Positions 10,190 through 20,505 of a DNA stretch of 64,000 nt are shown here, one piece after another (the stretch's first letter is position 1; each line of letters opens with the position of its first letter). Under the pieces are notes generated by a model. The model worked only from the letters and a program-made list of their open reading frames with translations, did no database searches and was not told the DNA's origin. A program made the position numbers and the translations under genes. The DNA lies in assembly GCF_963675165.1 (NCBI RefSeq), contig NC_087380.1:1417803-1481802 (forward strand), in the 5' to 3' direction. This DNA comes from Halichondria panicea. Lineage: Eukaryota > Porifera > Demospongiae > Suberitida > Halichondriidae.

Positions 10190-10745
10190 TGGTAAACGCT
10201 GTAACACTCTTAACACTCCTTTTCATGATCTTCTTTGACACTTTCATAATAAAGTCTGAATATGGCTGCTTAGAACGTATCGACTGCTACATTGGAGATC
10301 ATAAATACAACAAACACCCATTAAGTGTTCAGATAATATCAGCCAAGAGTTTAAGATAATTTGCTACGAATTCAACCTTGATTTCTTTCAAGCATTTGCT
10401 GACGCAGGAGGTATTCATTCAGTGGAAGCTCTTGGAGTGTATCTCTTAACTTATGCATTAATCTGCTGTGGTAAAACAAACCGTATTCGACAGATAAACA
10501 CTTATATGCTGAACGCTATAAAAATCTTTTTTCTACTGGTCGCATCGGTAATTTTGTGGGGTTTATTTATATATACACACATGTCTTTTCGTAGACCAAG
10601 TACCATCTTCAGATTTCTGACTGTATAACTGTATAATTATAGCATATAATGACGTGGATGTGACACAGCAACAGATAGTAAACATAAGCCTGAAAGAAGA
10701 GGCAGTAAAGAAGACGAGTTGACCCCATTACTCCAAGAGCTATGA
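10190..10745 (+). pseudogene. 5TM-family fragment (member 2)
   Basis: Begins abruptly inside membrane segment 2 and closely matches 9171-9830. One base is missing in the loop (near 10310), and the fifth helix is deleted so that TTCAGATTT jumps to a 3'-flank phrase. The Lys/Glu-rich end then reappears at 10670-10745. 5' truncated, frameshifted and internally rearranged: a relic. Confidence 0.8.
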
Positions 10746-11230
10746 GATCACTAACTGTATATATATAGCTTGATGTGCCTTAAAATAACCATACCATAGC
10801 AACGTGACTACTAACGTTTGTCCGTAGATTATTGTGTATACTATATATGGATGTTTATATAGCAGTATTGTAAATCCGGAGAGAGCAAAACATTTACAAT
10901 GATCCAGATAAAGGCTATCAGTATAATTATATATATATACCTCCCACACAGGTTGCTTGCTATCATAATTATATAGAGAATTATGGATAATTCATTTTTA
11001 AATGACGTATTGACTGTTGTATAACGAGCATATAAAAATGTTTGTGTTTTTCGCTGAGCATACATGTACTGCGAATATTTTATACCCACGCATTTTATTT
11101 CTAAATGTAAAATGTGTGCCAGCATAGGTATATATGCATAATTATTATTATTTAGGCTGTATAGATGTGTGTATGTAGTACTTTAAATTGAATTGTGTAT
11201 GTCTATTGTATGTGTGTATACGTGTACGTG
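10746..11230 (+). repeat. Second copy of the 5TM 3' flank
   Basis: Direct repeat of about 9890-10190 with small indels (ACCATACCATAGCAACGTGAC at about 10790, TGACGTATTGACTG near 11000), then diverged A/T-rich sequence. No coding sequence. Confidence 0.65.
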
Positions 11231-11790
11231 TAATTGTGTTGTCCCTCTTCTCCTGTGTAGAGATGGGTGGTGAATGGTAAAGATCATTAGTAAAGCAAAA
11301 ATGGCTCCGCAGCATACGTGCATGGACTGCATGTATACTGTATACTGTTGTATGCATTCGAACTGCTATAGTGCTATAATTATATATGGACTCTTTATTT
11401 TGTATTCTTCATTATACCATTATAGTCCATCACATGGTTTTTGAGGCCATGAGGTCACTATTCTTATTCATTATGCTGATAGTGCAATATTTTAATGACA
11501 CAAACAAACATTATACATTATCAGTAATTGTCAGTTTCTATGTTGTTGCCTATACTAATTCCATGGCCTGTAAAAACCAATCAACATTGTGTCTCGATTC
11601 ACACCATAATAATTTTGTAACATTATATATACATGCAGCACACAATGCGTCATATAGCTCGTTTCCTAGCTACTCTAAAAGTACTGTTGTATTGGTTCGC
11701 CTACTATCTGCTCAATGGTGGCCACCACCCTCTGAGTCAGCTGCTGCACCCCCTTACACTCGTCTGCATGGAAACAATTAAGCATCACTA
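11231..11790 (-). pseudogene. Duplicate of HEATR1 last exon and 3' flank (copy 2)
   Basis: 11763-11675 matches the terminal HEATR1 exon with a few substitutions and the stop context TTTTAG. 11240-11310 matches the flank seen at 7380 and 26800. This is the 3' end of the decayed HEATR1 duplicate that continues to about 26770. Confidence 0.8.
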
Positions 11791-11936
11791 TGATCACTGA
11801 ATTAAAAACAGTTGACCTGGATAACTTTTAGACCCTCCATTTTTCAATCTTCATAATTCTTGGATCTGCCCCTGCGTGTGCCTTTATTTCCCTCCTCTAC
11901 TTCAAAATTCTCAGCATCACTATGACACCTATATAC

Positions 11937-12038
11937 CTTGGTAACAATATTGTTGATGTATGAGCTGAGGAACTTTGGTAGTGCACTCACAATCATATAC
12001 CTAGTACAGTAGCAGCACTCAACTGGAGGAGACCAGCA
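11937..12038 (-). pseudogene. HEATR1 pseudo-exon Q
   Basis: Very similar to the real exon at 30610-30511 including both splice neighbourhoods, but it carries substitutions and a two-base insertion in ATCATATACCTAG relative to ATCATACCCAG, which breaks the frame. The intron sequence beyond it (12041-12120) also matches 30640-30740. Confidence 0.8.
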
Positions 12039-12404
12039 CTGTACAGGGTAATTCTATGGCAGTAATGGAAGCTAGCTTACTTCAGAGGCTTACAGGGGAG
12101 GGGGAAGGTTGGAGCGGGTACAGAATGCAATTAATTAACACACCAACTCTTATTTTGTACTGACAGTGGTTTACATTAGGGACTATTTCAAATTATACCT
12201 ATAGGCATTATAGCTACCTAGGCCTAGAGTAGAAGTAGGAACATGTACAATAGAACATGTGCACTATTGTGACGGGGTCCTATAAAAAACGTAAATGTGA
12301 TAATGACAAAATTATACTCCAAATTGAGATATGATTATGATTATCAATTACAGTGGCGCCATGGTAGCGAAGGTATGCAAGTGATAATCACAATCTATTG
12401 ACAA

Positions 12405-12505
12405 GATGACCCCCCCCCACCCTACTGTGTTTGGCTGCATGTGAATCTCATTTGTTCTGTTGTTGAATCTTCAATGCCTTTCCTTGTCGCCAGTGGGCTT
12501 AACGT
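12405..12505 (-). pseudogene. HEATR1 pseudo-exon N, 3' part only
   Basis: Matches the 3' part of the real exon 31912-31760: CACTGGCGAC, AGGCATTGAAGAT and AATGAGATTCACA in minus sense, then the degraded donor and the TCATCTTGTC intron phrase. Homology stops abruptly at about 12505. The missing 5' part of this exon is found on the opposite strand at 20468, marking an inversion breakpoint. Confidence 0.75.
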
Positions 12506-13861
12506 CTATGGGAAGCTCACAAATTTTGCGCAGATGGTACAGAGAACGAGTTCTGACATAGTTTAGGAGTGGGCATGGCCTAACATTCGTTTGGACCAAC
12601 CTTTTGTGCCATTTTTAACGCCTTCCGTAAGTTATTTTTTTCAGAAATAAGCCCCTACACTCCTAATAATATAAGTAATCACTAATGAGCCTTCAATGAA
12701 GCTGTTGTAGAATACTCTATTTTGGAGTGTAAATACAATTTTGGCAGTTTATGCTGAATTGCACTAGACACCTAGAACATAATTATGTTTTTATTATCAA
12801 CCTTTTTACTTTCACTTGTTTTGTAGCACAACTAATATATTATACCCCGGTACATGACTAACTTGCATAACTATTATTGTCGGACCCTTCATATGCGCAT
12901 AAGCTTATTCTCATGCATGCAACACCTGAAAAAAGTGATGCTTGGTTGTCGTATAAAAGTATACTACGTAGTATCAATTTTTAAAGTATGGCCCACGAGA
13001 CTACGAGATAGGACTATTACGTATTTACAGCTGAAGTGATCCCATACCATGCAGGAACAATGGAAAGGGTCACTAAAGTAGAAAGCTAGATTGTGACTTG
13101 GTTTTGTTGTCTCGGGAGGCTTTTTTGCTTTTTTTGTTGATTTTGCATGGATCCTAACACCACTTCTCTAAGACTCCAGCTACACTATAAGCCTAAGATG
13201 TGGTTATTTTGTCTAGCTGAGATGGTTAGTATCAACCACTACCACTGGACGAAACGTTAAATTTCCTGCTACAGTGCAGGCCTGAAATCTTGCACTTTTC
13301 TCGAAGAACATCACATTTTCTGACCCATCCTGTAGCAGTATAGGGCACAATTTACTGTATACTTTTGTACACCTATCCTGCAAAACTTCAGGATATATGT
13401 GTAGGAAATTGCGCCCTGTCCTGTACATCTCAGGAAATTTGGCTTTTTGCCCAGTGTACCAACCAGTGTGGGCACATACATCCCTGCATTACTGATATCA
13501 CGTATGTAAGATGAGAAACTAGCTCCAACCTTAGAAATTTGCAAACTGTGCACATAGCTATCATAATTTTGTAACAAAAAAATGTGCAACCTGACCCGAT
13601 AATTGTTACAACCATTAGGTTGTATATAGGATTGACAGTGCTGTTATATATGTGCATTTTTTCGTGTGTACAATCATTATATTGGGTGTATAGACAGTTC
13701 AGTTTTATTATAATTATGACTTTGCTTTAACTACTTTAAGACACGTATGTACAACATTTACATGCACATAATTATATATATACAGTACAAAAGACAAATA
13801 TTTCTAGGTCAATTAATTAACTGTTACTATGGTAAGTTTATAAGGCACGTATATATACAAG
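12506..13861 (-). repeat. Inverted copy of a 5TM 3' spacer
   Basis: From about 12770 to 13861 the sequence is the reverse complement of about 23050-23950 (3' flank of the intact 5TM gene), with small indels. 12506-12770 shows no gene; a phrase (TTTTGGCAGTTTATGCTGAATTGCAC) recurs at 20885. Confidence 0.75.
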
Positions 13862-14764
13862 TCACTTTTTACTCTTACTAAGTAGTGACGATGTCTCTTT
13901 TTCCTGCTTTGGTGGTTCTACGCCGGGTTGTATCCTGCCAGATTCTTCGTCTACCCCTGGGTCTACCAACTTGTACCATGGGGTAAATATTGTAATGACG
14001 AATGAAATGATCACTGCTACGTGCTGGAGTATATGGCCTACAAGTCTGAAATCTGTAAGCCTTAATTATTCTATAATGAGTAGCTATGTGTATAAGCACA
14101 AGTAGTCCACCTGTGATTCCAAGTACAATCACTACGAAAAGACATTTCCAGCCACACAACGCACACCCAGGATATGTTCTATCTCTAATGCACTTGCGTT
14201 CACCACAGCAGATCCACATCTTTGTCATGAGAACTACTCCAAGAGTCGCGCCGCAACTAGAATACCTCCCGTGTCTGCGAATGATTGAAAGAAATCAAAA
14301 TTGAACTCGTAGCATATCATTTCCTGCTCTTAATTGATTAAGAGGATATGAACAGTTGAGGGGATGTTTGTAGAAATCATTATTTTTGATATAGCAGTCG
14401 ATAGTTTCTAAACAGCCAAGATAAGACTTTATCACGAAAGTATCAAAGAAGATCATGGTCAGAAGTGTTGCGAGTGTTGCGGCATTTATTACCAAAACAG
14501 AACGTAGGAAATTTAGTCCGGGCGTTGTGCCAACTGTATTATAATCAATGGTTAACTCCTCTCCACTCACTTTGACAATGTGGTGACCTCCATACAGCCA
14601 ATAAATGAGAGAGTTTCCACGAATCCTGCCCCATTTTGAGCACACTGCCGAAATTCCAAGTATCACAGCTATTATGATACCTATAACGAAAGAAAGTATT
14701 ATTGGTACAATGTCCCAAAGTACGTATATGTAATCTCCTGTGTTCCATTCGTTCTGCTACTCAT
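13862..14764 (-). pseudogene. 5TM-family pseudogene, inverted near-copy of the gene at 22150
   Basis: Aligns along its whole length with the intact gene 22150-23049. It carries several small insertions that break the frame: two bases after GAGATTACATA near the start, four bases (TTAA) in AATCAATTAAGAG near 14335, two bases near 14250 and about seven bases near 14065. Every insertion looks like a short local duplication or an AT-rich addition. The 5TM core motifs (WLYGGHHIV, membrane segment 2, Cys loop) are otherwise recognisable. Confidence 0.85.
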
Positions 14765-16690
14765 TTTGCTGTATAATTGGGACACCTTCAGAACTTGTTA
14801 TAGATAGAGTTAGCAATTATGTATTATATAGTCTCTGTGCAGCTTGCTGTGACTGATCTATACGTGGCACTGCATGTATTGGGAGGGGACTTTCAAAAGT
14901 TGATGACTATGTGCATTGTCACAGCTCTGTGAATTTCTGAATGACATCTGGATCATTTTATGATAGTACAATGTTACTAAACTTATAAGCTCATTGTTTG
15001 CTCAGCTGCTCTCTCTCTCGGATTCAATACCATAGTGTTAGTGTAGTGGGAAGACAATGGTGTTAGCTGCATACCACCACAAACATTTTATTTGGTTGAC
15101 CACAACCACAACCAGTACATGCACACGTATAGTATATCATAATTATGTTTCTGTTTATGTTGTGGTTGACTTAATCAAAACTTCACACCGGTACTTCACA
15201 TGCAAAGTGGATGACTGTGTTTTCCTGGCATTAAAACGCGAATATTAGAACCCACCAACATTTCTGCTGAGGGCTCTGGAGCCAAATAGTGAAAATTTCC
15301 CGCTATTACGGTATGTGAGTGTACTCACCATAGCACTGCGTTTATACAGCAAGTTTAGTCCAGCACATGCATGTTGGGGTTAAGGCCGTTTCACAAATAA
15401 TTATAGGCCATAAATGAGGGTGCATTGCAATCTATTCATTGTCATTGTGTAATGGTTTCATTGTGTACCTTTTCAGATTCGGGATTCATAATTATTTTAT
15501 ATACGTAAAATGGATCAGGGATTATAACATCGTTGCCATGGTTACTGCCTTGTTGTGTACGTTAACTTGTTATTATTTTAATCAAAGAACGCTGCCTCCA
15601 ATAATCTCTTTCATGGTTCAATCTTAGTATCAAAAAAGCAAGCTCTTACTACAGTGTAATAGAAACAAGGTGGATATTAAATTTAGGGCTGCTATCACGT
15701 ATTTTGTATATATAGAAAGCAAAGAAGCCTTCCGAGACAACAAACCAAGTCACAAATTCTAGCTTTCTACTTTAGTGACCCTTTTCCATTGTCACTTCAG
15801 CTGTAAATACATAATAGTCTTCTCGTAGTCTCGCGGGTCATACTTTAAAAATTGATACTACATAGTATACTTTTATACGACAACCAAGCTTTAACATCAC
15901 TTCTAAAACTTTGTTCAGGTATTGAGAATAAGCTTATGTACCGGGGTATAATATAATAATTATAATAAACAACTACGTTCTAGGTGTCCCTTGACAACCT
16001 CTCAGTAGGTTAAGGCTGATTTTTCTTGAAATTGAAGGAAAAGTGCATTTCTTTTGTAAAAAATGTCGTCAATTGCACATCCAAAATGTTTTGAAATCAT
16101 GAATACCATTCATCTGATAACATTATTACCATGGTCACTATCTTGTTATGTGCATTAACTGTGACTTACATTACCAATAGTTTTGAAAATGCTGCCTCCG
16201 GCAATACCAAGTTGTAGAAAGCAACATTGGTATCAAAAGAAAGATCTTAGTGATCTACTAGAAACAATATGGATATTTGGTGTGAGCAAGAAAATACTCA
16301 AAAAAAATTAATGTGATTTGTATGCTTACTGTACAAAATACGTGATAGCAGCCTTAAATATCTACCTTGTTTCTATTGCACTGTAGTAAGAGCTTTCTTT
16401 TGATACTAAGATTGAACCATGAAAGTGATTATTGGAGGCAGCATTCTTTGGTTAAAGCATAGATTGAAGAGTTAGATCTATGGTTAAAGTAAATAGCAAG
16501 TTAACGTACACAACAAGACAGTAACCATGGCAACGTTGTTATCATTCTGATCCATTTTACGCATCTAATATGAATCCCGAATAAAAAAGTACACACAGAA
16601 ACCATTACACAATGACAATGAATAGACTGCAATGCACCCTCATTTATGGCCTATAATTATTTGTGAAACGGTCTTAATAACTGACCTTTA
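14765..16690. repeat. 5TM spacer repeat, inverted then direct copies
   Basis: 14765-15700 is the reverse complement of the spacer upstream of the gene at 22150 (about 21240-22149). 15715-16330 is a direct copy of about 23590-24250. 16330-16680 is a direct copy of about 24250-24560. The two outer parts are therefore inverted repeats of each other. No coding sequence. Confidence 0.75.
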
Positions 16691-16919
16691 AAACTTCTTA
16701 AATAGTTACTTGTGCTTGTAAATAGAACGGAAGCCATAGAGATCAAAGGAAAACTATGTTGACAAATTCCATAGACTAGGATGATCTACCTAGCTCAGAT
16801 AACGATTGGATCTACAACCGTAGTAAACCACTGCTATTCTGTTGTTGGCATTTTTGGAACAGTTTGGTAGTTCGATTGGTGGTCAAAATAATTCATTTTT
16901 AAGCCATATATTCATGCAC

Positions 16920-17170
16920 TCTTGACATGGTTGCAATGCGAGTACCGCTAATTAAGTAATTTTATAAGCTTCTAGCAATGCTATCTTGCAAAAAATAAAG
17001 GCTCTGTTCTCGAGTAAAGGCTAGTTTGCTTACCACCAGTACATTGAAGGCCATTGCAATCTCTCCATAATCAGGAATAGCAAAATCTGTTTGTAGAAGG
17101 TTGCTATTCTACTTAGTAGTTAGCTCTAGACTAGAGCGATAGCTATTGGTAGCTGCAAGAAGCTGCAAAC
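16920..17170 (+). repeat. Dispersed repeat R1, copy a
   Basis: Shares GGTTGCAATGCGA, GGCTAGTTTGCTTAC, TTCTCGAGT and CATTGAAGGC-GTTGCA phrases with 44160-44400 and, inverted, with 60680-60960. A dispersed interspersed element; no protein seen. Confidence 0.55.
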
Positions 17171-17176
17171 TACAAA

Positions 17177-17345
17177 CCAGTTAATGCACTGTTTTACGCT
17201 CGTGCTCTATGGATATTATTGGCTCGTGGAAGTTCTCGAAGCATCATGTAGCACTGCATGGGCTTCGCCTCGAGCTTCATGAGTTTTGCGAACTTCCGCT
17301 TGGCCAATAATATCCATAGAGCACGAGCAACGGTGCATTAACTAG
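17177..17345. mobile_element. Palindromic MITE-like element
   Basis: Left arm 17197-17222 (GCTCGTGCTCTATGGATATT and on) is perfectly inverted at 17303-17328, and the arms extend outward imperfectly to TTAATGCAC / GTGCATTAA. About 80 bp of loop separates the arms. It can fold into one long hairpin, as a miniature inverted-repeat transposable element would. Confidence 0.7.
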
Positions 17346-18045
17346 TACTTGTTGCCATTTGACCTCTAAGATCAAAGGAATAGCAGTGCCAATATTATGG
17401 CATATTGCACTGTGGTCAGTTGTATACAGAAATATCCTTTCAGTGAAGTTCCCAACCATCAAATCACTGCTTTTATACTCAGTGAGGTATTTACTATAGA
17501 CAGCATATGCACGGTTTCGATGCAGCTATACTATTGTAATTCCAGCAAAAAACTACTTCATATCTTCGAACAAGTGGTTTCTATCGGTTGGTTTCTATAT
17601 TATGCAAAAACGTCTGTGAGAAGAGAGCTGCAAGGCTCTGCTGATGCAGACATTAATTTTAGATTTGAACTTTTGGCATCGATTGTTTTAACAACAATCA
17701 TACTGGTAGTCAAGTATCATGTGTCTGAGAGGTACCAGATCTTCGAAGTCATTTCAACGGCCATCTAACTGCTTCCGTGGACCTCACCATGCGGACTCCA
17801 ACCTCTCTGTCTGAACTCTGAATAATTATAGCTTCACATTATCCATATCTCAGCCTCTGTCACTCACAATATTCAACACATGTTTCAAAAAAAATAAATC
17901 ATTACCCACTCTTTGAGTTTGCATGTAGCAAGATTAATAATGCAAAAATCATGATAATGTGTGTAGCTTTATGCTATGTCATGTTTATCCAACCTTACTA
18001 CTGAGTTCAAGTATAATTATTATCCTTTTACATTAGTGTTTGGGT
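17346..18045. other. Intergenic 3' of an inverted 5TM gene
   Basis: An open frame of 123 codons lies at 17397-17768, but it shows no domain, no paralogue and lies beside repeats, so I do not call it a gene. TGTTTCAAAAAAAATAAATC and CAAACTCAAAGAGTGGGTAATGAT-like phrases recur near 59480. Confidence 0.4.
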
Positions 18046-19308
18046 TCAGTGCGTGTTGATTGCCTCTACGTGGCTTACGTTGAGTTGGCCGGTTATTTTG
18101 AGTATGGTTTTTACGTTGAGTATGCCGGTTACCTCGAGTACGGGGTTTACGTTGAGTTGGCCGCTTACGGTGAGTACGGGGTTTGTGTTGAGTTCATTGT
18201 TTACTGTGAGATTTCCTGTTACATTGAGTTCGCCACTTACGTTGAGTACGTTGACTACGGGGTTTTCGAAGTTTATGTTGAGTTCGCCCTTTACTTCGAG
18301 TACTTGGTTGGGGTCTACGTTGAAGTCTCCCTTTACTTTGAGTACGAATCTCACATTGAGTGCCTTGTTTACGTTAAGTATGGGGTTTCCGTCGAGTTGG
18401 CCGGTTACGTTGAGTACTGGATTTACGTCAGGTGCAGGGTTTACCATGAGTGAGTTGTTTTCGAGTACAGCGTTTACGTTGAGTCGGGCATTAATTACGG
18501 GATCCACATTAATCAGCACATGCCATGGGGAAAACGTTGTTATGAAGATTGAAAAAATCACCGCCAAAAACTTGAGTACATGACCGATATCTCTCAAAAA
18601 ACTGTAACTTTCATGAGTGTTCTTGTGTATGAAATAAAGCGCTACAGTTGTGGGTACTAATAATACGACCAAGAAACAAATTTTGCATAGATGCAGCCCC
18701 CACCAATTACGACGGGTATTTACGTTTTGAGGACAACAGTAGATCCATAGCTTTGTCATGAGAGCTACTCCAAGAGTTGCTACAATAAGAATTCCTCCCG
18801 TGTCTGCAAATGATTGAAAGAAATCAAGTATGAACTCGTAGCAAACAATTTGTTCATCTCGGTTGAAATAATCTGAACAGTTAATCGGTGATTTGGTATA
18901 GGTTATATTTGCTACGTAGCAGTCAAGATTTGGCAAGCAGCCCGAATTAAAATAAGATTTTACGATGAAATTATCCCAGAATATCATGGTGAGGAGTGTT
19001 GCAAGGGTTACAGCATTTACCAGCAGAAAAAACCGTAGCCGTTTTAGTTCTTTTGTTTCCCCAACTTTGTTATCATCAATGTATAACACCTTTTCTTCAT
19101 TAACTCCACCTTCAACTCTGGTGAGGTGGCCTCCATACAGCCAAACAATGAGAACGTTGCCATTATTCTTACATTTTCTACAACGGCACAACACTAAACA
19201 TCCAATTATTCCAATGCCGATAAGAAATGAAATTCCTATTGGTGTAAGGTCACCCGTTAGATAATGAACTTCTGTCCTTCCAGTTAATATTGTGCTTGTG
19301 TTGTTCAT
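18046..19308 (-). CDS. 5TM-family protein with long repeat tail (member 4)
   Basis: About 420 aa from the ATG at 19308, which sits in the family leader and matches the starts of paralogues; an upstream in-frame extension is unlikely. Core: LTPIGISFLIGIGIIG (TM1), the LIVWLYGG motif, TM2 NAVTLATLLTMIFWDNF, an extracellular-type loop with four spaced Cys and Asn-Cys-Ser, TM3 ILDFFQSFADTGG, and TM4 and TM5 ending SPWHVLI. The last ~165 residues are a tandem array of about 12-residue units of the form N-P-V-L-x-V-x-G-x-L-N-V. It is the homologue of the gene at 34719 and sits, inverted, next to HEATR1 pseudo-exon M just as that gene sits near real exon M. Intact frame. Function unknown; membrane location is predicted from hydrophobicity. 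Confidence 0.82.
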   Translation of the reverse strand: MNNTSTILTGRTEVHYLTGDLTPIGISFLIGIGIIGCLVLCRCRKCKNNGNVLIVWLYGGHLTRVEGGVNEEKVLYIDDNKVGETKELKRLRFFLLVNAVTLATLLTMIFWDNFIVKSYFNSGCLPNLDCYVANITYTKSPINCSDYFNRDEQIVCYEFILDFFQSFADTGGILIVATLGVALMTKLWIYCCPQNVNTRRNWWGLHLCKICFLVVLLVPTTVALYFIHKNTHESYSFLRDIGHVLKFLAVIFSIFITTFSPWHVLINVDPVINARLNVNAVLENNSLMVNPAPDVNPVLNVTGQLDGNPILNVNKALNVRFVLKVKGDFNVDPNQVLEVKGELNINFENPVVNVLNVSGELNVTGNLTVNNELNTNPVLTVSGQLNVNPVLEVTGILNVKTILKITGQLNVSHVEAINTH

Positions 19309-19845
19309 TATTTTTTGCTGTAGCTGTAGAACAGGTAGTACTTCAGAACTAGAGTCTTCACAATATCTGTGGTTGATGACGCTGTGACAATAAATGTTCA
19401 CCAGTATTTATAGGCTAGTACGAAGACACCTGCATGTGTGAACTATATCGTTATTCATGTGTTCCCAGAAGTTGGTGATTGGCAGATCAATTGAATGCCA
19501 TGAATTTTTGACATTATAATAATTATAAGCATCCAGATCACTGAATCATTAACTACCGTAGTGCTATAAATAAAAATGTATGCGTGATACCTAGAAAAGT
19601 ACGCAACTGTACGTCAAAAATGTTGTATAAACTGTGAAATCTGAATGTGAATGGATCACCACTGACATTATTCATGGCCTTTCCTACATTTATAGACGGT
19701 GGTTGAGATTGTATTACAATTGCTATTGCTGGCGCCTTGTATCTCAAGTGCTTGTGCGGCCGTTAACGTTTTCATAGCCTTAAAATTGGCCAAACGCCAT
19801 ATAATTATTTCTAACCACTATTGTATGGCTTTACCCCCAGATGAC
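19309..19845. other. 5' flank of the inverted 5TM gene
   Basis: The first 100 bp (minus sense) hold the leader with GTACTACCTGTTCTACAGCTACAGC before the ATG. The rest is A/T-rich; the ~19690-19760 part has no supported gene. Confidence 0.4.
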
Positions 19846-19998
19846 CCCAGTAGTGCAACATCAGAGGTGGTGTTGAAGCTCCTCCAGACAGTGCTGGGTT
19901 ACTCTCTAGCCCTCAACAAGACCAGGTCCACTCTCCCCCACAAGGAGGGCAAGTACTGGCAGGGACTCATCAACAAAACCTACACCATCACTGACAAG
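19846..19998 (+). pseudogene. HEATR1 pseudo-exon M (inverted orientation)
   Basis: Matches real exon 32226-32062 (encoding the VLKLLQTVLGYSLALNKTRS segment) and the donor GACAAGGTACGCTATTAG. About ten bases are missing just after the acceptor (CAGATGACCCC versus CAGATGACTTTGTGTGACCCC), shifting frame against the first codons. It lies on the + strand, opposite to all other HEATR1 sequence in the window. Confidence 0.85.
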
Positions 19999-20467
19999 GT
20001 ACGCTATTAGCAAGCAATTGATGGAGTTGGCAGTTATTGTAATGAATAATTATATATACCACTCCTTAGGAAGTACTGGCAATCTGCATACCTTAATGTT
20101 ACTATTATAAACGGTTACTAATTATAGCGAATTAGCTAGTATTACACTAAATGTGCTAATAATATCATAAACATTTTAATGAAAATGTTCTTTTGAGAGT
20201 AAGACTTAAGCTAGCCCTTGTTTCATCTGACTCCCAAACTTTACATTCAACCTTAAAACTCACACTTATACATCTTTTGACAAATAATTATTATGCTAAT
20301 GAATTTGCTGCAAATCCGCCAAAATTAGTACCCTAAAAACAGTGAAAAGGGTAAAATTACTACCGGTCTAATAGAATACGTGCACTGGTATCACTCAATT
20401 GTAATTTCCCTCAATTGTAATTTCCCTATGCCCTTCCCACCGCCCTAAAATATTCTCCACATGCATG

Positions 20468-20505
20468 CAGGTGATATCTCTGTTGTCTCCGCAAGCCTTA
20501 AGCAT
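20468..20505 (+). pseudogene. HEATR1 pseudo-exon N, 5' part only (inverted)
   Basis: CAGGTGATATCTCTGTTGTC followed by TCCGCAAGCCTT matches the acceptor and first codons of the real exon 31912-31760. Homology ends at about 20500. Together with the 3' part at 12405-12505 it makes up one original exon cut by a rearrangement. Confidence 0.7.

Noticed and set aside
17397-17768. 123-codon + strand frame
   Set aside because: No paralogue, no domain, beside a MITE and dispersed repeat, no family leader.
18040-18583. Long + strand frames with V-Y-V-E-x-A-G-Y and S-T-G-F-T-L-S repeats
   Set aside because: Antisense of the repeat tail of the 5TM gene. The sense frame joins a conserved membrane core, the antisense joins nothing. 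Kept only as an observation.
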